DNA from: Brevibacterium picturae
GTDB lineage: Bacteria; Actinomycetota; Actinomycetes; Actinomycetales; Brevibacteriaceae
Reading direction: 5' to 3'
DNA: 64,000 bases
NCBI RefSeq assembly: GCF_900105045.1
Contig: NZ_LT629739.1
Location: forward strand, 2,914,001 to 2,978,000
The notes under the pieces were generated by a model. That model did no database searches. It was not told the origin of the DNA and was given only the letters and a program-made list of their open reading frames with translations. Positions 57,760 to 64,000 of this stretch are shown in pieces (position 1 is the first letter of the stretch; every line of letters starts with the position of its first letter). Position numbers and translations under genes: made by a program.

Positions 57760-59715
57760 CTAGGCCTGAGGCCGAGTAGGTGCTGAACGGATGACGGGGT
57801 AATCCGACCACTCCCCGCCAGCAAGACGCGACCATGCTGCGGCTCTCGCTGGCGTGATACCGAGGAGGTCAGAGACCACACGCGGGTGCAGTTGCCGTGT
57901 CAACTTAATTAGCGCTGTCGCCCGTGCGCTCACGGCCATCAGCCCCTCCTTACGCAGGCGGATCCCCAATGGTCCAGCAGTCAGAGGTCGGCCAGGGATT
58001 CGACCTGGAAACAGCCACGTTCCCGAGCGACTTCGAGCCAACCCGAGCTGGCGAACAATCGCCTCCCCGAGCGGTTCCGGCAGATCGATCGGGTCAGTCC
58101 CAACTGTCAGCGTCACCGGTCGGGAATCAGCGTTGATCTGTGACTGTGTGATCGAGGTGATCCGCGTTAGAGGAAATCCGTAGTACAAAATCAGCAAGCC
58201 GGCGACGCGAGTTACGCTGTGCATATCGGTATCGGCAATGAACTGTCGTGCCATCTGCACTCTATGGTTGGCGGCATACTCGCGCCCCTCGAGAACACTT
58301 GGGCGGAATTCGACGCGAAGACTGCTCAGGCCATGCCGCCGTAACCAGCGGGTGAATGGTGCAAGCGCATCTCTTTGAACAGGTGAGCCGGTGAGGAACA
58401 CGTCCAACATTCGTTTGGGATAAGTCATCAGACTCGCCTCCTGCAAACGAATCTCGCGAAGGAGTCGCTCGCAGTGTTTGAGCGCCATTCGCACCTTCTG
58501 GTACTGCGCTCGGGAGGAGATACTCGTCTTATTCGCGCCGAGCAGCTCCCACGCACAATACTGTCTAAGCACCAGGCGATCGCCGGGCTCCCCGATGCCG
58601 TCGAGCCAGGATTTCAGCCACTGTTCGAAGCGCATGGACGGCACATTCATTTCAGGCAACACACCGGATCGCACCAGCAAAGATAGAATGAACACCGCCC
58701 CTTGAGGGCTCTGAGCACGCGAATTGATGGCGTCTGCCTCCAACGGTAGCCGCCCGGTGACGATCTCGCGAAGGAGCGGTGCCGCGCTACCGGATTTACG
58801 TAGCCAGCGCTCCAAGGAGAGAGCTTTGTCATGATAGGTGAGCAGATAGTGCGCAAGAGGCGCCAATTCATCACGGATTTCTCCAGCCTCGTCGGCGAGA
58901 AGGTGCTGGATTATTATGGGGCGACGGCACTCGACACACAGATGGTGCTTGCGTACTTCGGAGATCGAGCCACACCCAGGACAGGCCATTGTGATGGGAG
59001 TGCCAGCGCATTCCGCACAGACATTTTTCTCATTCATATATCCGGTGAGAAGGACTTTGCGATTGCATTCAGGGCAGGGCTTAGGGCTTCGCATCGCGTA
59101 GTAGCAGCGGGCACACACTCGTCGTCCATCGAGGTGTGAGGTGATCCTTCCGCGGTTACCGCACAGTCCACAAATCTTGATCGGTGCCCTGTAGCAGTCG
59201 AGGCACACGGTTTCGGAACGGCGGACAACTGCAGTCGCATATCGGCCGCATCGCGAGCAGTCAGCAAATGACCGAGGATCCGCCCGCCAGCAGGTGCGGC
59301 AGAATCGCTGACCTTCAATGTTGCGCTGTACAGGTTTCACCTGGCCACAATTGGCACAGGCTATTGACCGAGCGTTCCTCTCACAGCGGGAACAACGACG
59401 ACCCCCGCCCGATGTTTTGTGAGGCAGACGCAATGCCCGCCCGCACGACTCACAAGTCGGCAGAACCACCCGACTGGCCCTTGCCTCGACGAGCAGGTGC
59501 GCGAGGTCCTGAACAGTCACTGGTACGTTCCTGTGCCGTCCTTCAAGAAGACCCGGTTGCTTGAGAAGCGCAAGTTCCAGCAATCGCTGCGTCACCGGAG
59601 CCGGTGCGACTTCGGTAATGAGCTCGGCAAGGCGCTCGGCGGGAACCCCTGAAACTACCGGCTGTACGAGCTCAACGACCTCGCTTACCCGTGAGGTTTG
59701 TTTGCCTCCTGTCAC
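57760..59715 (-). CDS. Zn-ribbon-rich recombinase-like protein, third gene of an integrase module
   Basis: A 651-residue protein. Residues 88-263 hold twelve CxxC pairs (CESC, CSRC, CANC, CRTC, CSRC, CLDC, CGLC, CARC, CPEC, CAEC, CPGC, CVEC), enough for about six zinc ribbons. The last 150 residues resemble the catalytic domain of tyrosine recombinases in layout: VTRVAGLLILYYGFPLTRI, TWLFPGRIPGRPL, and LLGITPARAAAWSRL before a final Tyr. The usual HxxR and LGH motifs are altered, so catalysis is doubtful. It starts 8 bases after the HTH gene. It may bind DNA ends or RNA for the integrase. I know of similar unnamed proteins beside integrases in actinobacteria, without assigned function. Confidence 0.8.
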   Translation of the reverse strand: MTGGKQTSRVSEVVELVQPVVSGVPAERLAELITEVAPAPVTQRLLELALLKQPGLLEGRHRNVPVTVQDLAHLLVEARASRVVLPTCESCGRALRLPHKTSGGGRRCSRCERNARSIACANCGQVKPVQRNIEGQRFCRTCWRADPRSFADCSRCGRYATAVVRRSETVCLDCYRAPIKICGLCGNRGRITSHLDGRRVCARCYYAMRSPKPCPECNRKVLLTGYMNEKNVCAECAGTPITMACPGCGSISEVRKHHLCVECRRPIIIQHLLADEAGEIRDELAPLAHYLLTYHDKALSLERWLRKSGSAAPLLREIVTGRLPLEADAINSRAQSPQGAVFILSLLVRSGVLPEMNVPSMRFEQWLKSWLDGIGEPGDRLVLRQYCAWELLGANKTSISSRAQYQKVRMALKHCERLLREIRLQEASLMTYPKRMLDVFLTGSPVQRDALAPFTRWLRRHGLSSLRVEFRPSVLEGREYAANHRVQMARQFIADTDMHSVTRVAGLLILYYGFPLTRITSITQSQINADSRPVTLTVGTDPIDLPEPLGEAIVRQLGLARSRSGTWLFPGRIPGRPLTAGPLGIRLRKEGLMAVSARATALIKLTRQLHPRVVSDLLGITPARAAAWSRLAGGEWSDYPVIRSAPTRPQA

Positions 59716-59723
59716 AGCCAGAG

Positions 59724-60062
59724 TTATTTCGATTGGGGACGTCTGATAGTTGCTCGAACGGGACGCAGATCTCCGATCGAGCCGCGCGTCGGTTCTTCAC
59801 CCACCGCTTTAGGAACAGCTATGGGCTCGCGGCGGGTGATCGTGACCAGGTCGTTGAGAGAGCAGTCCAGGGCGTCGCACAACGCAGCTAGAACATCGAT
59901 GCGGACTCGCTGCGGCGGATGCGTGACGAGCCGATAGATTTGCTCGCGCGACAGATCGATTCCGCGTTCTTCGAGCAGCGGTTTCAGCTTCGTGGTCTGA
60001 AAGATTCCGCGAGAGGCCATCATACTTCGAAGGTGCCAGTCAGTTTCGAGTTCAATGGTCAT
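59724..60062 (-). CDS. Small helix-turn-helix (XRE/Cro-type) protein of the integrase module
   Basis: A 112-residue protein. The DNA-binding part is HLRSMMASRGIFQTTKLKPLLEERGIDLSREQIYRLVTHPPQRVRIDVLAALCDALDCSLNDLVTI, a Cro/C1-type fold with the final helix typical of HTH_26 proteins. A basic tail of 40 residues follows (RPVRATIRRPQSK). The ATG at 60062 lies inside the last codons of the integrase gene (11-base overlap), with GAAGGAG as ribosome site. It probably regulates the module or acts as a recombination directionality factor; sequence alone does not decide. Confidence 0.85.
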   Translation of the reverse strand: MTIELETDWHLRSMMASRGIFQTTKLKPLLEERGIDLSREQIYRLVTHPPQRVRIDVLAALCDALDCSLNDLVTITRREPIAVPKAVGEEPTRGSIGDLRPVRATIRRPQSK

Positions 60063-61170
60063 TAGCTTCTCCTTCGGTTAGATCTTTCAGAGCCTCCGCG
60101 AGCACCCGGTTCTTATAGTCGGAACTCACCGAGGCATAAATCGTTGTTGTTGACGCATGCATGTGTCCGACCTGGTCCTGGACGAATCGGTCGGCATATC
60201 CAAACTCGAGCAAGTGGGTGACATAGGAATGACGGAGACTATGCAGAGTCAGCGCCTTCGACAACCCTGCTTCGTCTCGCAAATCAGCAAACCGTCGATC
60301 AAGATACCCGGCAGATACTCGGGTGCGTCGTTCGGTCACCCACAGCGCATCCAGGTCTCTTCCGGGAGCGAAACGTGATCGAGCTTGCTCGTTCCACTGC
60401 TGCATACCTGGAACCCACCAGTCGAACTCGGGCACCAGGAGCACAGTACGTCGCCGAGGTGCGCCGCCGCCAGCTGCTTTCGCCCACCTCACGTGAAGGG
60501 CACCATAGCACCCCCAGTGTCTCATTTTCGAACTGTAGTGGAGGTCAACAGTATCGAGCATCACCGCTTCCGTTCTACGCAGCCCGAAAGCGTAAATCGT
60601 CTTCAAAAGCTGCGCATCTCGTAAAGCACCCAGCGCCCCCTTGCGCCCAGAAGAAGCCAACGTATCGACACGTGCATCTGCCGTATCGAACAACAGCTCC
60701 ACCTCCTCGTACGTCAACGGCCTGCGCTTTCCGTCACCTTCGAACTCGAAGCGGTGAGCGACCGTGTTCCACGGGAGACACACCTGTGAAGGCACTTCCC
60801 CAAATTGGTGATCACAGATTTCCATCCAGTCGTACAACGGGCTGGTGATGTAGTCACAAAACGTTCGGATCGCCCCATGGTTCTGTCGCAGTGTCGACAG
60901 AGTCAAGGAACGTCCGGCAGCGTCCCCAGTGAACTCATCCACGTCCGCGACCGTCCACTTCCACGGTGGCTTGTCAACGAACTCATGAAACCGCGAGACG
61001 ATCGCTGTTCGACCGTCAATAGTCTGCTTGCGGAGCCCACGGGACAGCTGCTGATTCTCCCAACCAGACATCATGGCCTCAAATACCTGCTGCTCGGGTT
61101 TGACCAACGAGACGTTCGATCCCGAAGGCAACAGCCTGAACGCCGTGAGCGAGTCCCTATAATCTGTCAT
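60052..61170 (-). CDS. Tyrosine recombinase/integrase
   Basis: Site-specific recombinase of 372 residues. The N-terminal SAM-like core-binding domain spans about residues 25-110, and the catalytic domain follows. Active-site residues, numbered from ATG 61170, are Arg198 in FGLRRTEAV, Lys near 231 (RWAKAAGGG), H310-x-x-R313 in LHSLRHSYVTHLL, His336 in QVGHMHAST and Tyr345 in TTIYASVSS, so it looks active. A TTG four codons earlier is an alternative start. It is the first gene of the three-gene module at the right end of the island. The spacer upstream of it leads directly to the severed end of the PH-like gene. Confidence 0.93.
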   Translation of the reverse strand: MTDYRDSLTAFRLLPSGSNVSLVKPEQQVFEAMMSGWENQQLSRGLRKQTIDGRTAIVSRFHEFVDKPPWKWTVADVDEFTGDAAGRSLTLSTLRQNHGAIRTFCDYITSPLYDWMEICDHQFGEVPSQVCLPWNTVAHRFEFEGDGKRRPLTYEEVELLFDTADARVDTLASSGRKGALGALRDAQLLKTIYAFGLRRTEAVMLDTVDLHYSSKMRHWGCYGALHVRWAKAAGGGAPRRRTVLLVPEFDWWVPGMQQWNEQARSRFAPGRDLDALWVTERRTRVSAGYLDRRFADLRDEAGLSKALTLHSLRHSYVTHLLEFGYADRFVQDQVGHMHASTTTIYASVSSDYKNRVLAEALKDLTEGEANDH

Positions 61171-61302
61171 CAGATGCAACAATATATGATTACCTGCAAC
61201 ATAAAGTCAACCGCCCCGCTTACACTCCCTGTTTCGGCGGAAACAATCGGGGTATGCTGGAGTTCGGCTTAGCGGATAGTGACGTCCAGCAAGTATCGCC
61301 AG

Positions 61303-61317
61303 TTGCATTTGATGCAA
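61303..61317. repeat. Inverted repeat near the island's right end
   Basis: TTGCAT (61303-61308) and ATGCAA (61312-61317) form a perfect inverted repeat with spacer TTG. A related GATGCAAC lies just before the integrase start (61171-61180 region). Repeats like this beside an integrase could be recombinase core sites or an operator for the HTH protein. Confidence 0.4.
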
Positions 61318-61327
61318 TATGCGATAG

Positions 61328-61483
61328 TTCGGCACACGTCGTCTCGTGGCGATGAAGACCGGTGCACCGGTGCTGCGCATCCGTTTGACCGACGGCTCTG
61401 AGAACGGGGGATTCGATGAACTGCTCATCTCCGCTCCCAATGCCGAAGAGGTGAGCGCCGCGCTGCGAAGGTCACCGAGGTGA
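61328..61483 (+). pseudogene. C-terminal half of the split PH-like protein gene
   Basis: The plus strand encodes FGTRRLVAMKTGAPVLRIRL, then TDGSENGGFDELLISAPNAE and EVSAALRRSPR, with TGA at 61481-61483. It lacks a proper start and is preceded in frame by TAG. Joined to the N-terminal half at 46344 after NTG it restores a protein of the expected length and pattern. At its end the 17 bases GAGGTGAGCGCCGCGCT occur twice with a 29-base period (61448-61464, 61477-61493), a recent tandem duplication that changed the last residues. Confidence 0.6.
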
Positions 61484-61531
61484 GCGCCGCGCTTCAGGAC
61501 TGAACTTGCGCAGCTGCGGTCGGCGGCAGCA

Positions 61532-62704
61532 CTAACCTTCTGTGGATTCCTCGACCACCCTGTCTGTGGCCAGCAGGGTCCGGTCTCCGGCTCGAAGAGT
61601 TCCCACACCCCTCGATGTGAAGACGTCGGGAACTGCCACGATGCCCGAGCCCTCGGCAGGGTAGCCCCTGGCGATGCTGCCGGTGGCTGCGTTGTGGACC
61701 CGCAGACTCTCGCCCTCGCGCAGGTAGATGAGCCCGCCGACGGCAGCCTCTAAGACCACGGGCTCGGGCAGAGAGACGGGCAGTTCGTTCGTGCCCGTCT
61801 CATCGATGACCGTCAGGCCCTGCTCGTCCCTTGTGATGATCATCTCCGAGTTCGCATCTCGAGCGATCTCGCTGGCGGACTCGTCGAGGACATCACCAGT
61901 TTCTGCATCGATGACGGGCCCGGACCCATCGTGGGCATCGAGGTGGATGAGACCGTCGACCTGTTCGGGGAAGGCTGTGAGCCCCTCGACGCTCCAGTTG
62001 TGATCCGCCAGCGGAATCTCCCACGCGGTGTCTCCTCCGTCTGAGGCGGAGAGAGTGTCCTGATCAACACTGAGGATCGTCCCCTGATACTCGCCGAGGA
62101 CGCGCGAGGTCGAGGATTCCTCATCTGCGACTTCACCAGAGTCAGAGTCGAGTGCCACAGCTTCTCCGTCATCGGTCTCGCCGTCATCGTCGGCGGGCGA
62201 GAAGACCGTTCCCGGGCCGTGCAGCGGACCGGGCACGTCTGCCGGGCCCCACCGCTGCTCACCCGATTCGAGGTCATAGGCGCTCGCCGTCACCTCGGTG
62301 CTGCAGCTTTCGTCAGATGCCGAGTCGGTGAGCACCGCCAGCGGTTTCCCCTCACTGTCGGCGGTCACGGTGAACCCGGTGCAGCCCGTGGGTCGCTGGG
62401 CCTGCCACAGGGTGGTGCCGTTGCTGTCGACGGCGCTGAAGTCCAGCCGATCCTCGCTGCTGCCTGCGGACAGGAACACATCGCCGAGGTGCTTGACGTC
62501 GAGATCCCAGTCCGGCTCCACGAGCTCGAGCGGTTCGACGATCAGAGGCAGCTGCAGGTCGGAGGCATCGACTGCGTCGAGTTCCGTACCGACCTGCTTC
62601 GGTTCGCGTTCGAGCTCGGGCGGTTCCTCGGCCGAGGTGCAGCCAAAGAGGGCCAGTATGGTGGTCAGCCCGATGGTCAGACTGCCGAATCCTCGCCTGG
62701 CCAT
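61532..62704 (-). CDS. PQQ-like beta-propeller lipoprotein
   Basis: Secreted lipoprotein of 390 residues. The signal is GSLTIGLTTILALFGC with lipobox LFGC. The mature part is acidic and repetitive, with propeller-blade phrases such as NGTTLWQAQRPTGCTGFTV, AYDLESGEQRWGPADVPG, DGGDTAWEIPLADHNW and GGLIYLREGESLRVHNAATG. Such quinoprotein-like beta-propellers often act as assembly factors or binding proteins rather than enzymes. Its start overlaps the CcdA stop by one base, which ties it to the extracytoplasmic thiol system upstream. Function not established. Confidence 0.78.
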   Translation of the reverse strand: MARRGFGSLTIGLTTILALFGCTSAEEPPELEREPKQVGTELDAVDASDLQLPLIVEPLELVEPDWDLDVKHLGDVFLSAGSSEDRLDFSAVDSNGTTLWQAQRPTGCTGFTVTADSEGKPLAVLTDSASDESCSTEVTASAYDLESGEQRWGPADVPGPLHGPGTVFSPADDDGETDDGEAVALDSDSGEVADEESSTSRVLGEYQGTILSVDQDTLSASDGGDTAWEIPLADHNWSVEGLTAFPEQVDGLIHLDAHDGSGPVIDAETGDVLDESASEIARDANSEMIITRDEQGLTVIDETGTNELPVSLPEPVVLEAAVGGLIYLREGESLRVHNAATGSIARGYPAEGSGIVAVPDVFTSRGVGTLRAGDRTLLATDRVVEESTEG

Positions 62705-63651
62705 CAGGGCCTTCGCTCGTCTCTGACCCGGTTCGGCGCCTTCGCGGTCTCGGTCCCGGTCTCGGTCTCCGATCCGGTCGCAGTCTCTGTCTGCTCCTGA
62801 CTCTCGTCCCTGCCCGTCCTGTCCCTGTTGCGACGGCGCTCATGCCGGAACCACAGGGCGATGGCGACGACTGCCAACAGGCAGACGACGAGGATGTCGA
62901 CCGTGGTCGACGTCCAGGAGCTCGCCCATTCCTGAATATGGGCAAGGGTTGAGGTTGAAACCAGAGACGGCGCCGAGACCAGACCGTTCGTCATCCAGAA
63001 CACGATGCCGATGAGGATCATCAGGGCTCCGGTGATCATCGAGATGACGGGTAGCCGGCGGCCGAAGAAGTTGACCGAGCCTCCGCGCATGACCGACCTG
63101 GCTCGCGGCCCCATCCGCGACCACAGGGCCGCGATGATGAACAGCGGCACGACCATGCCGGCACCATAGATCGCCAGCATCACACCGCCGAGGAACACAC
63201 TGCCACGTGTGGCCGCCAGAGTCAGGACCGCGCCGAGGATGGGCCCGGAGCAGACTCCGGCGATCCCGCTCGTGGCGCCGAGGAGGAATGTCTTCGTCGC
63301 TCCCGTCGCCGTTGCCGACTTGGACCTCATGGCGTCGGCGCCGGGCAGCGCCTTAGCGGGGTCGAAGCCGAAGCCGAAGAACTGGACGATGCCGAGAATG
63401 ATGAGGATCGCCGAGGCGACGAGGACGATGGTGCCCCGATAGGCGGTGAAGAGCGCTCCCAGGGTTCCTGCCCCCATTCCCAAAGGGATGAGGACGAGCA
63501 GCATTCCTACGTAGAAGATGCCGCCGTGGAGCAGCAGTCGTGACCCGACCCCGACTGTGGAGCCGAAGAAGGCCGGCAGCAGCAGGGCCGCGCAGGGGCT
63601 GAGCAGAGCGAGGACGCCGCCGATGAAGGCGCTGAGCAATCCGATGTCCAT
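62704..63651 (-). CDS. ccdA: CcdA/DsbD-type membrane thiol-electron transporter
   Basis: Membrane protein of 315 residues with six to seven helices that moves reducing equivalents across the membrane. The start GLLSAFIGGVLALLSPCAALLLPAFFG has the conserved Pro-Cys of the first helix, and GATSGIAGVCSGPILGAVLTLAA holds the partner Cys in the fourth helix. The C-terminal 60 residues are charged and repetitive (Glu/Thr/Arg), unlike the compact core. Start and stop each overlap a neighbour by one base (TGATG), so DsbA-like protein, CcdA and the PQQ-like lipoprotein form one operon for disulfide handling or cytochrome c maturation. Confidence 0.9.
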   Translation of the reverse strand: MDIGLLSAFIGGVLALLSPCAALLLPAFFGSTVGVGSRLLLHGGIFYVGMLLVLIPLGMGAGTLGALFTAYRGTIVLVASAILIILGIVQFFGFGFDPAKALPGADAMRSKSATATGATKTFLLGATSGIAGVCSGPILGAVLTLAATRGSVFLGGVMLAIYGAGMVVPLFIIAALWSRMGPRARSVMRGGSVNFFGRRLPVISMITGALMILIGIVFWMTNGLVSAPSLVSTSTLAHIQEWASSWTSTTVDILVVCLLAVVAIALWFRHERRRNRDRTGRDESQEQTETATGSETETGTETAKAPNRVRDERRP

Positions 63652-64000
63652 CAGTTCGCTCCTTCCAGTTTCGCTTCGATGGCGTCGACGAAGACGCTGG
63701 TGGGCTGGGCCCCGACGTAGGGCTGAGAGTCGAGGATGAATGTCGGAGTCGAGAACGCGCCGAGTTCGGTGCCCATCGCCGCGTTCTTATCGACGGCCTC
63801 GGCCGTCTCAGACGAGTTCATGTCTTCCTCGAACTGGTCCATGTCGAGGCCGCTGTCGGCGGCCACGGAGGTCAGCGCTTCGGGCGAGAGCTCCTCCGGC
63901 GACCGTGGTTTGCCTCCGGCGAACAGCTTCTCGTGGAACTCCCAGTGCTTGTCCTGCAGGGCTGCGGCGTAGGCTGCCTCGGCTGCCTGTTCGGATGCGG
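63651..64000 (-). CDS. DsbA-family thioredoxin-like protein, 5' part outside window
   Basis: The last 116 residues of a thiol-disulfide protein are visible. They include EAAYAAALQDKHWEFHEKLFAGG, TSVAADSGLDMDQFEEDMNS and GAFSTPTFILDSQPYVGAQPTSVFVDAIEA. The cis-Pro loop STPTFIL is typical of DsbA/DsbG-like and BdbD proteins, and the WEFHEKLF phrase marks the helical insert. The CxxC active site should lie upstream of the window edge. It is the first gene seen of an operon with ccdA. Confidence 0.88.
   Translation of the reverse strand, partial: ASEQAAEAAYAAALQDKHWEFHEKLFAGGKPRSPEELSPEALTSVAADSGLDMDQFEEDMNSSETAEAVDKNAAMGTELGAFSTPTFILDSQPYVGAQPTSVFVDAIEAKLEGAN

Larger units (their letters stand above)
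46555..61327. mobile_element. Putative genomic island inserted in a PH-like gene
   Basis: About 14.7 kb lie between the two halves of one small gene. The right end carries an integrase, an HTH protein and a Zn-ribbon recombinase-like protein, all reading inward. The left end carries an ISL3 transposase remnant. The cargo is an AbgT transporter, two amino-acid oxidase genes (one decayed) and a LacI-regulated ABC transporter operon with an amidohydrolase. Base composition is more A+T-rich than the flanks over much of the span. Exact ends are not resolved: no convincing direct repeat was found, and the island may have been assembled in steps. Confidence 0.6.

Noticed and set aside
57588..57881. 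97-residue minus-strand frame
   Set aside because: Out of frame with and overlapping the end of the Zn-ribbon protein gene; no ribosome site or family resemblance.
46537..61335. TCGGCAC found at both island ends as a possible attachment core
   Set aside because: The flanking bases differ (ATCGGCACCCG versus TTCGGCACACG), and joining there would shift the frame of the split gene, so it is probably chance.
1..64000. tRNA, rRNA or CRISPR features
   Set aside because: No cloverleaf-like CCA-ending segments, ribosomal motifs or regularly spaced repeats were noticed by eye; a covariance-model search was not possible here.

Overview
The window is high-G+C DNA with short intergenic gaps, many ATGA/GTGA start-stop overlaps, GTG/TTG starts and mycothiol-type arsenate reductases. 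This fits an actinobacterium of the Micrococcales. Gene content looks Brevibacterium-like to me, but that is an inference without a search. No rRNA, tRNA or CRISPR array was seen.

Layout. 1-9.3 kb: efflux and MFS transporters, a GntR-aldo/keto reductase operon with an operator-like palindrome, a TSUP permease, an unknown protein and an AraC regulator. 9.3-15.5 kb: a quinone reductase, two tandem secreted HNH (DUF1524) nuclease lipoproteins, two hotdog thioesterases opposite an HxlR regulator, and a LysR regulator. 15.5-18.5 kb: a ChaA-type cation/proton antiporter and a benzoylformate decarboxylase-like enzyme. 18.5-22.4 kb: an arsenic operon (arsR divergent from ACR3, arsC, a flavoprotein with a Cys-rich tail, and a second arsC-like gene). 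22.4-31 kb: DoxX, a two-component system beside a MacB/FtsX-type ABC exporter, and a DrrAB-type exporter. 31-41.5 kb: two unknown membrane proteins, a luciferase-like monooxygenase with an FMN reductase and a MarR regulator, a class A flavin monooxygenase, a GMC oxidase, MoaB, FdhD and a class V aminotransferase. 41.5-46.2 kb: a sulfide-oxidation operon (sulfide:quinone oxidoreductase, persulfide dioxygenase-rhodanese, TSUP exporter) next to a HutC-type GntR regulator. 61.5-64 kb: a PQQ-like lipoprotein, CcdA and a DsbA-like thioredoxin.

The most unusual part is about 46.56-61.33 kb. A small gene for a PH-like protein is present as an N-terminal half at 46344 and a C-terminal half ending at 61483, in the same orientation. 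The roughly 14.7 kb between them looks inserted. It holds an ISL3 transposase remnant, an AbgT transporter, an intact and a decayed amino-acid oxidase, and a LacI-controlled polyamine/opine-type ABC transporter operon with an amidohydrolase. It ends in a three-gene recombination module: tyrosine integrase, small HTH protein, and a 651-residue protein with twelve CxxC pairs and a degenerate recombinase-like end.

The island is visibly more A+T-rich than its surroundings over much of its length. It contains none of the 16 copies of the nonamer CCGAGGTGG that I count elsewhere in the window, which is far more copies than base composition predicts. Within the island, two palindromes GTAACTAGTTAC beside the ABC operon promoter and a related one before the oxidase gene suggest a small LacI-family regulon. 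The likely role of the cargo is uptake and cleavage of an amide- or amine-containing compound followed by flavin oxidation of the product; the substrate is unknown.
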